Positions 44,066 to 55,758 are shown, numbered from the stretch's first letter. The stretch: DNA of 64,000 nt from Isochrysis galbana (GCA_018136815.1 CM030934.1:7276977-7340976); one strand, 5' to 3'. The notes: generated from the letters alone by a model not told the origin. Program-made: numbers and translations.

Positions 44066-44360
44066 GCGCATGCAGGCTCTCAAGCCGCCGCAGGTGACTG
44101 GTGACGAGATCACTCTGGCTCAATGCAACTCACGCACGGCCGATCTCGTTGCGTTCACGGTCTACTGTACGCGGCGCGTACTCACGCTGAAGCGCAGCTT
44201 GGGATTCTACGGCGACTTGGAGTGGCGGCGTCATCGCCGGAACGTGTACATCCACAAACAGAAGAGTGAGGAGCGTTTGTTTCGCCGCTTCGAGATGTTT
44301 CGCAAGAATCACCATGATCGGCTGATGGTTCTCGCGTACGGCAGCTGCGGAACGAGTGAA
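44066..44360 (+). pseudogene. Possible Fanzor (TnpB-related) nuclease remnant
   Basis: One plus-strand frame reads ITLAQCNSRTADLVAFTVYC, then LEWRRHRRNVYIHKQKSEERL, then HHDRLMVLAYGSCG. This order, an aromatic/Arg segment, a Y-x-x-x-Q-K-S-E-x-x-L helix, then a hydrophobic strand ending AYG, is what I know from the region before the central RuvC segment of eukaryotic Fanzor proteins. No RuvC catalytic residues and no zinc ribbon are visible, and the frame ends within repeats downstream, so any protein here is a fragment. A repeat-derived chance frame is possible, but the sequence does not look repetitive. Recognition is by eye only. Confidence 0.35.
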
Positions 44361-44398
44361 CGCACGGCGTGCACCTTCCTGGAAAATGCTATGCGCAC

Positions 44399-44760
44399 GC
44401 ACGGCGCCCCCGCGGGGGAGCCGATGCACATCGCGCCGTGCCCACGCACGGCGTGCACAGTGTGATTGCAAGTCATCACACGCGCTGCGTAAAGAAACAT
44501 CTCTTACATGGCTTGTTTACGTGGTTGTGGGCCTTAGGGGGTACGCATAGGGAACAAGTTGACATGCGCACGCACGGCGTCTCCGCGGGGGGACCGATGC
44601 GCATCGCGCCGTGCCCATGCACGGCGTGCACGATGTGATTGCAAGTCATCACAAGTGCTCCACGTGAAATATATCTGAAAATGAGTGTTTATGTAGTTGT
44701 CGGCCGTTAGCGGAGACACAGGGGAAAAGCTCTGACACGGCGTCTCCCTCGGGGGGAACA
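44399..44760 (+). repeat. 173-bp tandem repeats with conserved multi-stem fold
   Basis: Unit 1 begins at 44399 and unit 2 at 44572 (period 173); a degenerate third start is near 44735. Each unit opens with a potential three-way junction. In unit 1 the outer stem GCACGGCG/CGCCGTGC (44399-44406, 44434-44441) encloses CCCCCGCGGGGG (44407-44418) and CGATGCACATCG (44422-44433). In unit 2 the outer stem is kept, the first arm changes to TCTCC/GGGGA with pairing retained, and the second arm is CGATGCGCATCG (44595-44606). A second hairpin TGTGATTGCAAGTCATCACA is exact in both (44461-44480, 44634-44653), while the remaining sequence has diverged. Confidence 0.8.
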
Positions 44761-45008
44761 TGCACCGCGGGGGGAAGCAGAGAAAAAAAGTTGTTATGCT
44801 AGTCTGCATTTAATTTTACGGTGTGTGCGAAAAGTTTTTTACCCGTGACATGGCAACACTACGATGGATATCAGGGCGCGTGGAGCAATCACGTCCGCTG
44901 TAAATTCTGCTCCATGTACAATTGTGGACATTCGATCGCTCAAATCGACTGATGTCCCACAATTGACGGAACGACACTTTATTCTCCCGGTCGAGCGTCG
45001 AGGGTAGC

Positions 45009-45027
45009 TTACTACTACTACTACCAA

Positions 45028-45098
<71 letters not shown>

Positions 45099-45175
45099 TA
45101 GTAGAGGAGCAGTAGCAGCAGCAGCAGCAGCAGCAGCAGCGCAGCAGCCAGCAGCAGCAGCAGCAGCAGCAGCAG

Positions 45176-45217
<42 letters not shown>

Positions 45218-45243
45218 AGCAGCAGCAGCAGCAGCAGCAGCAG

Positions 45244-45288
<45 letters not shown>

Positions 45289-45306
45289 ATAGTAGTAGTA
45301 GTAGTA
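45009..45306. repeat. Compound trinucleotide array (CTA)n-(GCA)n-(GTA)n
   Basis: Bases 45009-45100 are almost pure CTA repeats, about 45107-45281 are GCA repeats with regular CC interruptions (GCAGCCAGC), and about 45282-45306 are GTA repeats. CTA and GTA are not strict complements in register, but TAC-runs on the left can pair with GTA-runs on the right. Poly-Ala, Cys and Leu frames here are artefacts. From 44761 to 45008 I recognise nothing. Confidence 0.95.
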
Positions 45307-45587
45307 TCCGGCATCTTCAAGAATTTTTTATTTCTTCGATTCTTCCTGAAATACAGCGAGCCGGAGCAAAAAAATAAAAGGGAGAGAATTTTGAGAGTCT
45401 CGCCTCGCAGGCCGGTGGCCGCACGGCCGCGTTGGCCTGATGGCTGCCTCGGTCACGGGGCTGCGTGCACCGAGTGCAAAGGGGCGTCGGCAGGTGTGCG
45501 CGCCCCTGCGCTTTTTCCGAAGTGTGCGCATCTGGGGGTGCTAACTGCGGCTGCCTGTGCGCCCCTGGGCAGGGCCCATATGCAGGC

Positions 45588-46056
45588 ATGGATTTGAGCG
45601 CAGTTGTCTCAACACTCGAATCACACTGGGTGGTGCTGGAAGCAGAGTTGGCCGAGATCAAGAAGGACTATGTGACGATGCGCAGTTTTACTCGCAAATA
45701 TGGCGAGTACTGGAGCAGATCGCTCGCGACGCTGAGAAAGCTACGAGTGGAAAAGGAAAATCTCCTGAAAGAGTATGTATGCCTAATGCTTATTCCAGCC
45801 CGCCATTCCATTCTCAACCCTACAATTGACACCCGGCCGTTCTGTTTTCAACGTCGGCAGAATTAAGTTTCAGATGGAGCTATTCAATCTGCACATCCAG
45901 CAGGGCCGTGATCTGTGCTACAAGCTCTCGCAGATGGCATCCACGATCAAGACGCAGCCACAACATTCAACTCAACAACTCTCAATTGAAGTTGTATCCC
46001 CCATTTTGGCAAATGCACAGAATCCGCTTGCAGTCTCGCGACACCCCAACGACTGA
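45588..46056 (+). CDS. Small coiled-coil protein of unknown function
   Basis: Proposed exons 45588-45772 and 45861-46056, with an 88-nt intron (donor GTATGT, acceptor CGGCAG). The junction codon (GA plus A) keeps frame, giving 126 residues. Residues 1-90 form a heptad-like helix (LEAELAEIKKDYVTM, LATLRKLRVEKENLLKE, then IKFQMELFNLHIQQ across the splice), so the protein probably forms a coiled coil. The C-terminus is Gln/Ser/Pro-rich and lacks features, so another intron or an earlier stop is possible. The frame is open upstream of 45588 and a 5' exon cannot be excluded. No family recognised. Confidence 0.5.
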
Positions 46057-46671
46057 ATTTGATACCCTTGATATAGGATACGTCTACACCATTTTTGTGA
46101 CATCTCTGGCCACTGGACATCATAGAAAGTGTGCTTTGGCTTTGGTATGGGTTTCGTATTGCCCCATGCTCGGACGGCGGTGTTGAGATCTGAGATGTAT
46201 GCTATATGCCGATAAACGAGTTGAAGGGGACATACCCTATTTTTTAAGATAGTTGAATTGCAGTGATAATGACGCGTAGGAGTAGAGAGTAGAAGCCCGT
46301 ACACACCCGTAGTCCAACGGCGAGGTACAAAGCACAAAGCACTCCTCTTCCTCTATCAGCGCCCACATCTCCCACACACTCAACACCCGCCCCCCCCTCT
46401 CTCATGAACCTCACTACTCATTGCAGCTCCTCATCCCTTATCCCAAGCTAGCCTTACAGACTATGATTTCGCTCGACTGGTCGGCTAGATTTATCAAGAA
46501 TTGGCCCTTGGCATAGCCACAACGCCTTCAATGGCGGCGGGCAACAACGTGCTCATATCACCCCGAGCCCGCCAGCCTACCTTCCACGCGTTTGGTCATA
46601 CATCGCATGACTCGATACTCGATCAATCTTGAGAGGCGTCCTCGTTACGTCAGCGGATGCCGGTTGCGTCA
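46057..46671. other. Intergenic between convergent genes
   Basis: The 3' ends of the coiled-coil gene (+) and UPF1 (-) face each other here. No gene, terminator or repeat is recognised. Confidence 0.4.
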
Positions 46672-49600
46672 TCACCCGCCGCTTTGTCCATGTGCGAGGT
46701 CGGCGATGTAGCCTGCCTGCGATGCGTATTCCATGCCGGCACTGGCTGAGCTGAAGCCAAACGGTTCGCTGGAGTACTGGTAGAAGCTATCAGCGCCATC
46801 CTGTGAGGCTGCAGAAGCGAAGCAGCTTGTCGGCGCGTCACCGACCGACTCTTGGGTGAGCGAACATAAGTCGCCCGCACTGCGCGTGTTTCCGCCTATA
46901 CCACTAGCAAGGCCACTATTTCCAGTGCTAGCATAATTTCCGCCACCATTTGACGGCGTGCTCGCGTATGCATGCCGTGACGTGTAGCCGAAACTACTAG
47001 CATAGCCTATCTGTGTGCCATACCCTTCTTGCGTGCCATATTCTGCGTCATTATCAAATCCGGCAACGGAGGCGTATGGGTAGCCTGCCTGAGATTCAAA
47101 TCCGACAGAAGAAGCCTGTGACCCACCGCCGCCGCCCAGCGAGAGGGAAGCGAACGCTTGTGTGCCATACGCGTCATCACATGCTGATGGCTGCGAATCG
47201 AAACCCCGTTGTGAATCCAACGGTAAAGAGATACCTGTCGCTGCCGGTGAGAATGAGTTTCGACTTACTCGCTGCGTAGACGAGTGAGCTGGACGTGAAG
47301 GTAGCGCATTTGGCAGGGCTGAGCCGTCGCCCAAGCGACCCCCCGCAGACAGCGAGGAAGCTCCCATGGCGCCAAAGTCGGAGCCGGCACTGACAATGTG
47401 GTTTGCCGTGTGTGGCGTGCGTCGCGAGGGTCGTGGACGAGGAATGACGAAGTGGGAACGACGAAGGTCCGAAAGAGTGCCCTCTACAAGAAGTTCAAGG
47501 TGCTTGAAATGGAGAAGGAAGTTGTTCCAAAGCGGCGTCTTGCAAAGAACCTGCGTGCCCAAGAGTGCCCAGGGGTGGTCATAGCCTGGTTCAGGAGTGG
47601 AGTAAATAAGCTATCTTGCATCTATGCCGTGCTCCAGGATAGGACGCACGCTTGAAGCCGGGGTCTGGTAAGTCGACCTCGTGCCAGAATTGTCTAGATT
47701 TACATGCGGCCGAAACGGTGTCTGCAGATTACTAGGATGTAGGGCGCGCTTACCTTAGGATTGCCAAGGACAATGAGGCCGTATCTCGCTCTAGTCAAGG
47801 CGACGTTGAGGCGTCGAGGGTCTGAGAGAAATCCAATTCCTTGACGCTCATTCGATCGCACGCAAGATAGAATGATAAAATCCTTCTCGCGACCTTGAAA
47901 GGCATCGACAGACGCGACCTACAATTCGATAGAAGGTGCGAGGAGAATGGATGCACTCTGAGGACGGCGCAATGCATGGCAAGAAAACAGTAACGGGCTA
48001 TCGACGAGCAGCATGGAAGGGAGATTCATCACCTCAACCCGTGCATAGAGATCTTGGGGCAAGCTGCCGCTCTTGAGCATGCACGTGACGATGTAGGCTC
48101 GCTGTCCGTCGTATGGGGTGACAACTCCAATCTGTTCCGGTGAAACACCTGCTGAGATGAAGCGTGTGACTGCTTGCTCAACACGTGTCGCCTCGGTGCG
48201 ATTCAAGTATGAGGTACCTGAGCTTGAAACCTAATGACAGAAAGGGCAAGATCAGCATTACAAATCCGACGATTTATCTAATCGGCTGCTACCCTTGGGC
48301 AAAGCGGGGAACTTCGAGGCGAGGCGAGGGGAGCTGCAGCGGACTCGTGTGCTAGTCTGCGCCGACCCCCTCGGACATTTTTGCGATCACCTCCTCGGGG
48401 CCGAGACACGCGTGGAACATCATTGGCTTATCCAGGTTCGGCCATGGAAATGCTGCCGTCGGCCGTCGCTCAGCGGATGTGATGCCATTTTGCAGCGTCC
48501 CCTCGTAGAAGGTGTTTGATGGAAACTCGGATAAGCAAGGATGCATGCGGTATTGCACTTCTAGGCGAATAGGCCGGACCTGCATGATTTCATGTTTGGG
48601 ACAATTTTCTTAACGCCGATAAATTATGCGATGTTGGCAAGCGGGCATCGAGAAGGATCCATGAGCAAGCAAAGTACTGCAAAACACCATTATGACCACG
48701 ACCCCTGGATCCAAAATCATGCGATCCGGCTTAGTTGGGCGGTTGTCGATTAGGAGATTGTCGATTTGTGGCTACAATCTACGGTTCCCTTGTGTTCTCC
48801 GTCACCTGAAGCAACACCATCCTTTCGAAGAGGCTCTGCGCTAGCCCTGCGCGGGCCGCATTCTTGCACATGACGACAGGACCGAGCTGGCAGTGGTCGC
48901 CCACAAGGACGAGGTGTTTTGCTCCCAAGACAATTGGGATCAGACATTCTGGCTCGGTCGCCTGAGCACAAGGTGGACGCGATGGCCGCCCATGAAACAC
49001 CTTGGTTCTGTGCGCTCCCCATGCAAGCTCTCGTGGGGAGCGAGGGGATGAGAAGGCAAACGACCTTAATCCTCGCACCCGTCTTCCCGTACCTGGGTTG
49101 CCTCGTCGATCAAGCATTGCCGGAAGCGGAGGGCTGAAATGCGAGGGTCTCCCGCAGCCGAGCAGGTGCAGCACACAACGTCAGCAGCCTAGGAAAATAA
49201 AGCGGTCGGAGAATTTGAGATGGACGGGGACCGGTGGTAGTTTCAAATGGTACTAAGATCTGACAAAGGCGCTCCCTCACTCGATAAGATCGGTAAAACC
49301 TTAAACGAACCACTACGGCCTCCGCCGCATGTCGCGGATTCGGCGCGTCTATCACAAAAGTTGGGCGTCCTGCCAACCTCACCTGCAACAACTCTTGCTC
49401 TGCTTTCCTCTTCAATGCAAGGTGCCTCTTCTCGTCCGATTGTGACAGCTCCCCAAGTTCTTCCTTAAGCATCTGCAGCTTTCGCAGCTCCACACTGGTA
49501 GGGGTGTCCAAGTGCCGCACCTGGTTAGATATGATGGGGAACATATTAAGGAGTCATTGCTGCCGAAGCGGTGGTCACCACCAGCACAAGGGCGTGAGCT

Positions 49601-52600
49601 TCTCCTGCGCCCCAGGGGCGTGGGGCGATGAGGCCGAAAAGCCGCCCGCTCACCTGATAGTGGAGTGTCAGAAATTCCACATTGGAGTCCGCGCTCTCTC
49701 GACTCTTGGCACAGAAGCGGAGGACGCGCAAGCCCGTCCTATGAATCTTCTCAGCCAACTGCGGCGAAACGGATGGTGTGGACGAGTTCGGATGAGTTCG
49801 ATAGCATAGTCAGAAAGGAGTCGGCCAGTTTCGCAAAGACCACAAGCGCTATGCAAAGGTGCTATGTGCATCGACGTGTCACAAGTGACATATGCGGCCG
49901 TGTGCCAAGACGTGAACGCGAGGTCCAAGCGTGCTGCCACATCCACGGTCCACTCCACCTTGCCACCCTGCTCTCGGCATGGGCATGACGGCATGCATCT
50001 TTTCGTGCACACCTGATCGACAGCGACATTCGAGGGTGCGCACACAATGGTTTGACCTTGATTTTGCTTGGTCAGGTGGTAAACGATTGACGCCGAGGTG
50101 ACCGTTTTACCGGTGCCAGGCGGGCCTTGAACCACCGCCAACGACTTCTGCAGAACCGACTTTACGGCGAAAACCTATAAGCGAATGTGATTTTAGAGGT
50201 CGGATGATCAGACAATGTAAATCGCTCGCGCCCATGCTGCTTTGTGCAGGATTTGGTACATGCATTGTGGAGGCGAAACGGGCCATCATACCTGAGAATG
50301 ATTAAGTTCAGGGAGTCCTGGGGCTCCGAAACGTCTGGGGAGTGGCGTGCGCACGGGCGGCTGCTCGACGTCGTGACCAAGTAGGCGGTGGTATATATAT
50401 CCTGAGACCGAGGTCTCGTCCACGGCAAATGTCTTCAGAGCCGTCTGATCATGAGGGAATAGGGCCGTCAAGCGCGAAAACTTAAGCGAGAACAGGCTAG
50501 GGATGCGAGCTTTCTGCGTGCCTTGCCTTCGCTCAGAGGCGAACAGCAGGATAGAGCTCTTACTTGCATGCGATCATAGGCCACACTCTTCCATACTACG
50601 TCCACGCTGTACCCGTCGTGCAGATCAATGGGTGCGTTGCCTCCATTCTTGAGTTCAAGACCAATCTCCTCGGATGCGGATAACCTCGTTACTACTCCAC
50701 TAGATTCAAAAGGCGCGTGAGACTCATCACCCGTATGGCGAAGAATGAGCTCGTCACCAGCCACGATGCGCAACTGTGACTCCGCGGTTGGGAGATGGAA
50801 GTAGGCAACCTGAGGTAATGTGAGCAGGGAGAGAGCTTTTACCAACACATAATAGTTGGACTAGCTTGGACTAGCAACAAGCGGGGACGTGCAGAATGTT
50901 GTGACCCAGAGTGGTTGTTGCTATCGCGCTCACCCTGCGCTTATTCAGCGCCATATCCCATCTCACTGCCACGTTGTCTTGTGTTTGGGCCTCTCGAGCT
51001 TGTCGATCGTATTCAGCCTCGAGACGCACCAACGGTGCCATGATTGATTGATATTGATAGGCATCGTCATATCTGCAACAAAGTGGCGTCAAGCGGGTGG
51101 GAAGAAGGAATGGCGATGCGAGCAAGCTGCGGGAGATGAATACGCCATGGAGTGCGCGAGCAAGTCGCTCGGGCACTTGTCGATCTTGGTCCAGGCCCTC
51201 TCACACAGCTCGAGCTGGGGAATGCGACATGAACATACTGAGTTTGAACTGGGGCCGGCTCGTCATCATTTAGTGTAGAGTCTTCCGCCTCAGTATCCGC
51301 AATCGTTGCATTCGGGTTGGTGCGCCAGAGTTCTTCCAAACGATTAATCTGCGCAGAAAAGGTTGGGCCGATGAGGAGCGTTGCCTCCGCGCGCAGAGGC
51401 TTGTGCATGGCGTGGCATTTGTTGCAGGTACAAGAAGTTCCGCTTCGCTAAGGACAGGCGGGAATGACAAGTGCCAGGGGGTGGGAGCCGACCTGAGTCA
51501 CATTGCAGGGACGGGCACGCAACGCCTCTGCTTCAGAGGGCTGCTTGACCAACCAAGGGACGATTTGCTTCTCGTGCACGAGAGGCGCCCATTTCGACAT
51601 GTCCCAATCGGACGCATCTTCAATGCCCGAAACCTTGAAACAAGCAGACAGCGACGTCAATAGCGTTGAAATGTTCTTGGTACCATTCCTCCGTAGCTCT
51701 TCGCCCATTGGAGTAAGCCATGGGGCAGCTCGGCTGCGTGGGCATCTCCGGCTGTGTTGAAAGCTCATGGATGAGCTAAGGTGCAGCACGACTAAGAGAC
51801 TGTCTAGCGAGTACAATAGCAAGAGCCGCGCACCTCCACATCTCTTGCCAGCAGGACGACAAGATCCTCTTTGACGGGAACGAACCCGAGCGAAAACACA
51901 TTTTTAATGCCAGTGAGAAAGCACTCGAGGGTAATCTCGCCCAAGGGCGATTCAGAGTGAAGCATGACCTCGTTATTTCGTGACTTGATCTGATGCACAA
52001 AGAAGGGCACCGTTGGAAAAAGCTGAATCTCATGCTCATTGATTTTCCACGCTAGGCATGAGGACGATTCGTAAATAGCTCGAATCGAGCATCCGGAAAG
52101 GTGCCAAATCTCCTTCCCCGGCACCCACATCCCATCGAATGGGGCGTCTCACCAGGTGGTAGATAATGCAAGACGCCGGCAGGCCCGGTGGTCGGTAGTT
52201 GCAGAACCACTTGCCAGATGCAACGCATTTCACCACAGCAGCCGCTGTGTGCACGTTGCAGTAGGAGCAAGCCCAGGGAGGTAATTCTGATGCAGTGACC
52301 TGAATGAAAGTTGACGACACAAGCACATGTTTTTTTCTCTAGCTGACAACCTGCTTACAGCATTTATCTTGGAGACAACCTGCTAATAGCAGCAACATTT
52401 CAAGTTGTCCAATGCACTATACACCACAAGGGCTTGTTGCATCGTCAGACGCCAAGGGCGCGGGAGCACACCGATTCACGATCGTCGTCCTCGACGAAAT
52501 CAAGGGAACCCCCGCCCCTGGCAGTGGTAGCGCTTGCTGAGTCCTCGCACACGTCACACTGCATGCCCTCAGCAGCTCCAAAGGCTGCTGCTGAGCCTCT

Positions 52601-52753
52601 GGCGCTCACACAGCTTCCGTAGCTGTCGTCCTTCTCCGCATCCTCGATGAAGTTGAATGGCTGCGAAGAGATCGGATCCTCGTCCTCCTGCGTCTCAAAG
52701 GCGAACTCTACCGTCGCGCCGCTCGCCGCAACGAACTCGTCCTCGTAATCCAT
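46672..52753 (-). CDS. UPF1: UPF1 RNA helicase (nonsense-mediated decay)
   Basis: Seventeen exons on the minus strand: 52753-52472, 52299-52153, 51989-51834, 51633-51493, 51348-51239, 51072-50934, 50809-50564, 50444-50292, 50174-50013, 49758-49654, 49520-49383, 49188-49093, 48961-48806, 48579-48391, 48230-48033, 47918-47754, 47550-46672. All 16 introns are GT-AG, 114-254 nt, and the frame stays open, giving 1153 residues. Domains in order: acidic N-terminus; Cys/His-rich UPF2-binding domain ([15 protein letters not shown]); 1B stalk; RecA1 with Walker A GPPGTGKT and DEATQ (DEAD-box-like motif II); RecA2 with [14 protein letters not shown] and [11 protein letters not shown]; and a C-terminal tail with about eleven SQ/TQ sites, the usual SMG1 phosphorylation pattern. 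UPF1 is the ATP-driven 5'-3' RNA helicase that marks mRNAs with premature stops. The first donor (GTGTGC) is the least certain boundary. Confidence 0.95.
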
Positions 52754-53057
52754 CGGCCGCCTGCCTCGCGCCCTCCTGCGCGCGCGCCAATGGAGATGTG
52801 GCCTTCGTGGCGCCGTGCGAGGGCTCCGTTTTTTCTAATATTAGCACTGCACCCTACTAGCTGTACACCCTGTTGTTTGACCGCTCAAACAGGAAACAAT
52901 TTTTTTTAGGGATGAAAAAATGATCATCTCAGAATTGAGGACATTTGAAAGTTCCCAATACACCCAACTAGCACTAGCTATCCGGGGCCCATTAGGACCC
53001 GGACCCCCCCCCCCCTGGGCCCCCTGTCGGAGCGAAGCTCGTTTCCTCTTTGGAAAC
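52754..53057. other. Upstream of UPF1
   Basis: The presumed UPF1 promoter and leader. It includes a short hairpin (CCTGTT...AACAGG near 52867-52892) and a run of 13 C near 53006. No gene seen. Confidence 0.4.
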
Positions 53058-53454
53058 GAGTCGCGAAGGCGCACCGGCGGCTAGCGCGGCGCACGGGTCA
53101 TCCGGGGAGCCCGGAACGGGCTCATCGGGAGAACTGGGAAGGCCAATGACGGGCATGTGAAATGGACGGGAAAGAGGCACGGAACGCGAATCGGAGGAAC
53201 GGAGAGCGTAGGAAAGGGCGCGGCGAGCAGATACCGCTTATCTAGGACTCGTATGGACTCGTATACTCGAAAGGGTAACTCAGAAGACTCGGGGCTTGGG
53301 GGTATTCAGGGGGCTGCAGGTCACCAACAGGTGCTACAACGGCATAAAAACACAAATCAACACTCTGGACTCAAATATTAACAGTCACAGGCCGGAAACC
53401 TACGTTACACGAACCCCCTCTGAATGAAGAGCAGAATCCGGAGTGCCCACCAGA

Positions 53455-53495
<41 letters not shown>

Positions 53496-53520
53496 GGGCT
53501 CGGGGGTTAAAACACAATTC
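53058..53520 (-). repeat. Probable degraded gypsy LTR fragment
   Basis: The segment starts with the core GCACCGGCGGCTAGCGCGGC (about 53072), identical to one in the LTR at 56063-57395, and ends in a GA repeat (53459-53491) as that LTR's inner part does. The sequence between is diverged beyond easy alignment. It is old and only a fragment. Confidence 0.45.
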
Positions 53521-53636
53521 GGACTCCGGCTCGGACTACGGAGTAAAATCCGGTGCCCTCGCGATTCCTGCCTCGAGTCTCGCGAGACAGCACTGAAGGA
53601 CGCGCTGCGGGACAGCAGATTTCAGTCACATGTTGC

Positions 53637-55758
53637 CAACTAACTTTATAGTCAGTTGCCATGGAGCGCGCCGCCGCTCCCCTCCTCTCCTCCGGGCCCC
53701 CCGCCGAGGGCGGCCCCCCAGCCCCCATGGAGCAGTCGCTGTCGAAGCGACCGCGCCCGCCATCAGAGGCCGAGCAGGTGAGCGCGACCCGCGTCACGCC
53801 ACACGGCCCGTGGCCCCGGCCACACCACACACAGCAGCCATGCTGGCCCCCCACATGGGGGGCAGCAGACTGCAGGAGCCAGAGAAGCAGCACCAGGCAG
53901 GGACCAGCCGCACTCCATTACTCCATTGGGCATGCCTTATGGCAGAGGCCCCTCTCACCCTGGCAAGGGCCGCGCCGCCTCGGCGGCGCGACCCGCGGCC
54001 GGGTGGCCCTTATGGGCACAACACCATGACATGCTGCCTGACGCTTGAAAGCACCTTACATCTCAGACCTCACAACACGGGAACACCAGCCACAACGCCC
54101 AAACTCAGACATCCTACAGAACTAGAGCCTCTGTCTTCTCACACACGCACCCTCACGACACAACTAACCCCCACCCCGCCCGGGCTCATCCCTCAGGAGC
54201 GAGACTCTGAAGAAGAAAGCCAACAAGCCGACACTGACGCAATCTATGACCTCTCCTTCAGCCAGGCGGGCGACCTGGTGCTCCACGAAACGACAGTCTA
54301 CGCGGCCATCATTGAACTCGTGCTCGAGCTCGAGGGCGTCGACCCCGAGCCGGACTTCTGGTCACGCTCCCTGCGGGGCCCATGGCACATAGCAGTTAAC
54401 GAGGACTGCGCCCAACAATTTCAGGCCCGCTATGGACTTCAAACCACCATCCGAGTCCACCAAGTAGACGTCTCGGTCCAAATCAAAATCGAGTCGATTG
54501 AAAACAAAATCAGCAAGAAGGGCACCTCATCGCGGAAGGCGCTGTATGAGGCCCTTCAAGATGTCGCAGCCCACTTCGTAGTGGAGGCCGACGGCCTGGC
54601 GCAAGCCTCGAAAATCACGCTGAGCACCTTGGTCAAAGCAGTGGAGAAAGAAGGACTCACGTGTTTCTGAAAGGGAACCGCGAGCGCATGAAACTCGAAG
54701 GTGAGTCGGGCACCTTCGTGTCCAAAGTGGCCCACGCCTCGCGCTGGCACCTGTACGTCGCGGCAACTCAAGGGTCGTTCCTCACGAGCAATTTCCCGCG
54801 CAAACTCCTCCTAAACGTCGACAACGCGGTGATGCCGGTAAATTACGCCGTGCGCGCATGCAAAACTCTGCAAATGCCGCCAGCCATGCAATCTCACCAC
54901 AAGCTAATGATTCACGGCAGCCTGAGGGGCTGCAAAGGCTGGCGCCCGGAAGTGGCGAAGAACCTACGTCCAGCCCACCGAATGTGCATCTGCGACGCCG
55001 AAGCGGCGAAGCGCAAGGAACGCAGGGAAGCCTGGCAGACCGCCCCGCGCCCCAAGACGGCGCGAGAGGCACTCGGAAAAGATCCGCCCAAGCCGTGCGC
55101 GCGGTTCACGCAAGGACTGTGCCTCCGCAACAAACGCGGAGTCCGTTGCAACCTTTCGCACGAAATCCCAGGAGCTTGGATCGATAACAAGTGCACAATC
55201 CGCTGCCACCTACACCCGCACAAGAAAATAGCGGGAGCCTGCCTCAACGGCCCGGCATGCCTCTTCCTCCACCCAGAGTGCGCAGCGGCCCTACTTGCAA
55301 AGCTGATCGCGACGGACCGCGATGTGGCCCGCCCGCCGCACCATAGGCTCACTTTCGATTCCACCCCATGAGCCTCCAGGGTCGCCAATGGGCAGCTGCA
55401 GGCCTGCCGCAGGCGCGCCATCGCGCGTGCCGCAGGAGAGGGGAGAGAGAGCGCGGAGAAGGGGGTGGGCGCCGAAAAGTAGGTAAGTCCCGCACCTGTT
55501 TACAGGATAAGTCGGGACTGAGGTCGCCGCCCACTCGGAGACACAGGAGGAAGAGAGGGAACAGATCACCGGGGGGAGGCGCGGGCCACCGGACCATATC
55601 TAAGCCTTTCACCCCAATCCCCCTAGTAGTGCACGGGGGGAGCCGCCTGATGGCGGGGGGAGAAGGGCTGGGAGCGTGGGGGTGTAGAAAGTTTTCCTAC
55701 GTGAGTAGAAAGTAGAGGGTCCACGGCTGCGAGCGCGGTGAGACTATTAAAAGGTTTA
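53637..55758 (+). mobile_element. Long member of the hairpin-tipped retroposon family, with coding region
   Basis: It starts with the family tip (AACTAAC against GTCAGTT around TTTATA) at 53638. From 55371 on it matches the 3' half of the copies at 16367 and 43025: GAGCCTCCAGGG, the AGGCCTGCCGCAGGCGCGCC block, CCCCCTAGTAGTGCACGGG, the GCCGCC/GGCGG hairpin, and TATTAAAAGGTTT. Where the short copies have non-coding GC-rich sequence, this one has about 1.7 kb of coding sequence. No convincing target duplication (only GTTGC matches), so it may be older. Inference: the short copies derive from such a parent by internal deletion. Confidence 0.7.
53661..55371 (+). CDS. ORF1-like protein with two CCCH zinc fingers (retroposon-encoded)
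   Basis: An ATG in good context (GCCATGG) at 53661, just after the tip hairpin, opens a short Pro/Ala-rich frame. A possible intron 53778-54196 (CAG/GTGAGC to CCTCAG) would join it in frame to ERDSEEESQQ; without it, the frame containing that segment is open from 53630 to 54670. The product continues in another, overlapping frame from about 54661 (VFLKGNRERMKLEGES) to the stop at 55371, implying one frameshift near 54656-54661 or programmed slippage. The C-terminal part has two CCCH fingers: C-x7-C-x8-C-x3-H (about 55096-55161) and C-x11-C-x5-C-x3-H (about 55204-55273), typical of RNA binding. There is no polymerase. It could be the family's ORF1 or a captured host gene. Confidence 0.5.

Noticed and set aside
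45096-45320. A Cys/Leu/Ala-repeat minus-strand frame
   Set aside because: A pure product of the trinucleotide array.
47551-52471. UPF1 introns as copies of one introner element
   Set aside because: The intron sequences do not resemble one another by eye; only the border context is shared.
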